Shown here: in pieces, positions 63,147 to 64,000 of the stretch | Numbering within the stretch: the stretch's first letter is position 1 | Layout: the number at the start of each line of letters is the position of its first letter | NCBI RefSeq assembly: GCF_005502745.1 | Contig: NZ_SCNL01000001.1 | Span: 372,001 to 436,000 of the forward strand | DNA from: Sphingomonas sp. 3P27F8 | GTDB taxonomy: Bacteria > Pseudomonadota > Alphaproteobacteria > Sphingomonadales > Sphingomonadaceae | DNA length: 64,000 nt | Reading direction: 5' to 3' | The notes under the pieces: model-generated | Told to the model about the DNA's origin: nothing | What the model saw: only the letters and a program-made list of their open reading frames with translations | Database searches by the model: none | Program-made: the position numbers and the translations under genes

Positions 63147-63776
63147 ATGTTCAGCCTCTATCACGATCGTCCGTTCAACATTCGCTATGCGGTGCACCAG
63201 CAGAATGGCCGCTACACGCCCGAACTGCTGCGCACTCACCGCACGGCCCGCGCGTCGTGGCTCTATATTCATCGCCAGCATGGCATCGACTTGGTCGGGC
63301 CGACTCCCGATTGGTCGGTGCGAGACGACCTTGTTGCTTATGGCCGTTGCGCACCCGCCAGGGCAGCGAGCCATACATCGCTTGATGGCGTTGGATTGTG
63401 GGATCAGGCCGATGCCCATGCTGCGGCAATCAGGCCCGATGAACCTGTTCTCGCGCATGCGGTCGGCTCGTTGCCGATCGGCGAGGATGTCGCCAGCTGG
63501 CGCAACTTGATCGAAGGGTTCGCCGAAGACCATTTGACCTCGCAGGGTATGGCAGTCGACTGGGCAATTCACCACCGCGTTGGCACAAACGACACGCCCG
63601 AGATCCTGCCACACCTCCACATGTTGATCACGACGCGAGTATTCGATCCGTCACACGTAGACGTTGGACGGGTGCGTCAGAATTGGCTACGCACAGATAA
63701 GGCGCGCAAGTCGCTCACCGAGAAATGGTGGGCGCATTCAGGACTCGTGCCACGCAGCTACACAATTGCTGCGTAG
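63147..63776 (+). CDS. Short MobA/MobL-like protein
   Basis: 209 aa, preceded by AAGGAGA. The segment MAVDWAIHHRVGTNDTP and LPHLHMLITTRVF resemble the histidine motif of MobA/MobL relaxases (PHxHxLxTxR). The protein ends in the region where a full enzyme would continue, with no helicase or primase part. It may be an accessory nickase or a decayed relaxase. Confidence 0.65.
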   Translation: MFSLYHDRPFNIRYAVHQQNGRYTPELLRTHRTARASWLYIHRQHGIDLVGPTPDWSVRDDLVAYGRCAPARAASHTSLDGVGLWDQADAHAAAIRPDEPVLAHAVGSLPIGEDVASWRNLIEGFAEDHLTSQGMAVDWAIHHRVGTNDTPEILPHLHMLITTRVFDPSHVDVGRVRQNWLRTDKARKSLTEKWWAHSGLVPRSYTIAA

Positions 63777-63911
63777 ATCGCGACTCGGCCGATTGGACCG
63801 GCAGCGAGCGCGGCGCACGACAGCAGGCCAGCGGCCGGTCTGACCTGTGTTCACAAAGTTGGCGGGACCTCCGCCGCAGGCTTACCCTTGCACCCAACCG
63901 ACAGATGCTAA

Positions 63912-63923
63912 CGTGGGTCAGGA
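63912..63923. repeat. Possible left end of an insertion sequence
   Basis: A short palindrome-like GGGTCAGGACCC lies about 50 bases before the transposase-like ATG, next to a CTAA that could be a target duplication. The other end is outside the window, so the terminal repeat cannot be confirmed. Confidence 0.3.
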
Positions 63924-63974
63924 CCCATTGATGTGAGGGCTGCGATCTGATCAGGCTCCGAGAGGAGACTGGAT

Positions 63975-64000
63975 ATGAGCGACCTGTATTGGCTGACGGA
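63975..64000 (+). CDS. Transposase start, probably IS5 family (3' end outside window)
   Basis: Only nine codons are visible. MSDLYWLTD is the usual opening of IS5-family (IS1031/IS427-like) transposases, and GAGAGGAGA lies upstream. The call is tentative because so little is present. Confidence 0.55.

Larger units (their letters stand above)
43786..64000. mobile_element. Integrative mobilisable element inserted at tRNA-Gly (right end outside window)
   Basis: Everything right of tRNA-Gly looks like accessory DNA: two serine recombinases at the edge, several leftward operons of unrecognised genes, a ParB-like protein, a MobA/MobL-type relaxase and a probable IS start. No type IV secretion genes are visible, so it is either mobilisable in trans or carries them beyond the window. 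I could not find a second copy of the tRNA 3' end inside the window, so the right boundary lies past 64000. Confidence 0.8.

Noticed and set aside
43786..64000. CRISPR array or phage structural module in the element
   Set aside because: No regularly spaced direct repeats and no capsid, terminase or tail genes seen.

Overview
The window is high-GC chromosomal DNA of an alphaproteobacterium, most likely a Sphingomonas or close relative (Sphingomonadales). This is inferred from gene content: FdxA next to CarD, TauE/SafE with TIGR02186, DUF1489, TorF-type porin, a pabB-pabC fusion, DUF2807 paralogues and many GTG starts in 4-bp overlaps. No rRNA is present. One tRNA, tRNA-Gly(GCC), is present.

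Positions 1-43710 are ordinary chromosome. In order: the end of an NfrB-like glycosyltransferase locus; TauE/SafE plus TIGR02186; a HerA-like ATPase; an M23 endopeptidase; an SUV3-like helicase, S4 protein, FdxA and CarD; three tandem DUF2807 proteins; LysC and UbiG; an Atm1-type exporter; RecQ; a sterol desaturase; MgtE; a cyclophilin; LysR. A candidate small RNA with anti-Shine-Dalgarno motifs (about 25052-25153) precedes a CDC48-type double AAA+ ATPase. Then come an MFS/ABM pair, a phospholipid methyltransferase, a phospholipase D-type enzyme, RpoZ, a glyoxalase-II-like hydrolase, PabBC, an aspartate aminotransferase and MsrA. These are followed by a leftward Trx/Lon-domain/Trm112 cluster, a TorF porin, a carbonic anhydrase-SulP pair and a two-component system.

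From tRNA-Gly (43711-43785) to the right edge the DNA is a mobile element that continues past the window. A large serine recombinase abuts the tRNA, and its last 20 or so codons are read from the antisense strand of the tRNA gene. A second recombinase with only the catalytic domain lies just upstream of it. The body is several leftward, tightly overlapping operons of largely unrecognised genes, followed by a rightward mobilisation module: MobA/MobL-type relaxase, unknown protein, DnaQ-like exonuclease, short MobA/MobL-like protein. The first codons of what looks like an IS5-family transposase lie at the extreme right edge.

The most interesting part is the leftward operon 50151-47407. It encodes a ThiF/E1-type adenylyltransferase, a multiubiquitin-type ubiquitin-like protein, an AAA+ protein with arginine in place of the Walker A lysine, and one unknown. 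A MerR-like gene is divergent across a compact promoter with inverted repeats. A second operon (54016-50929) carries a ParB-like protein. The exact 15-base motif GGACTTACATCGCTA lies upstream of three leftward transcription units, and a 10-base core of it lies in the opposite orientation upstream of the relaxase. I infer that these units form one regulon of an integrative mobilisable element carrying a ubiquitin-like modification cassette. No E2 or JAB protease gene is recognisable in the window.
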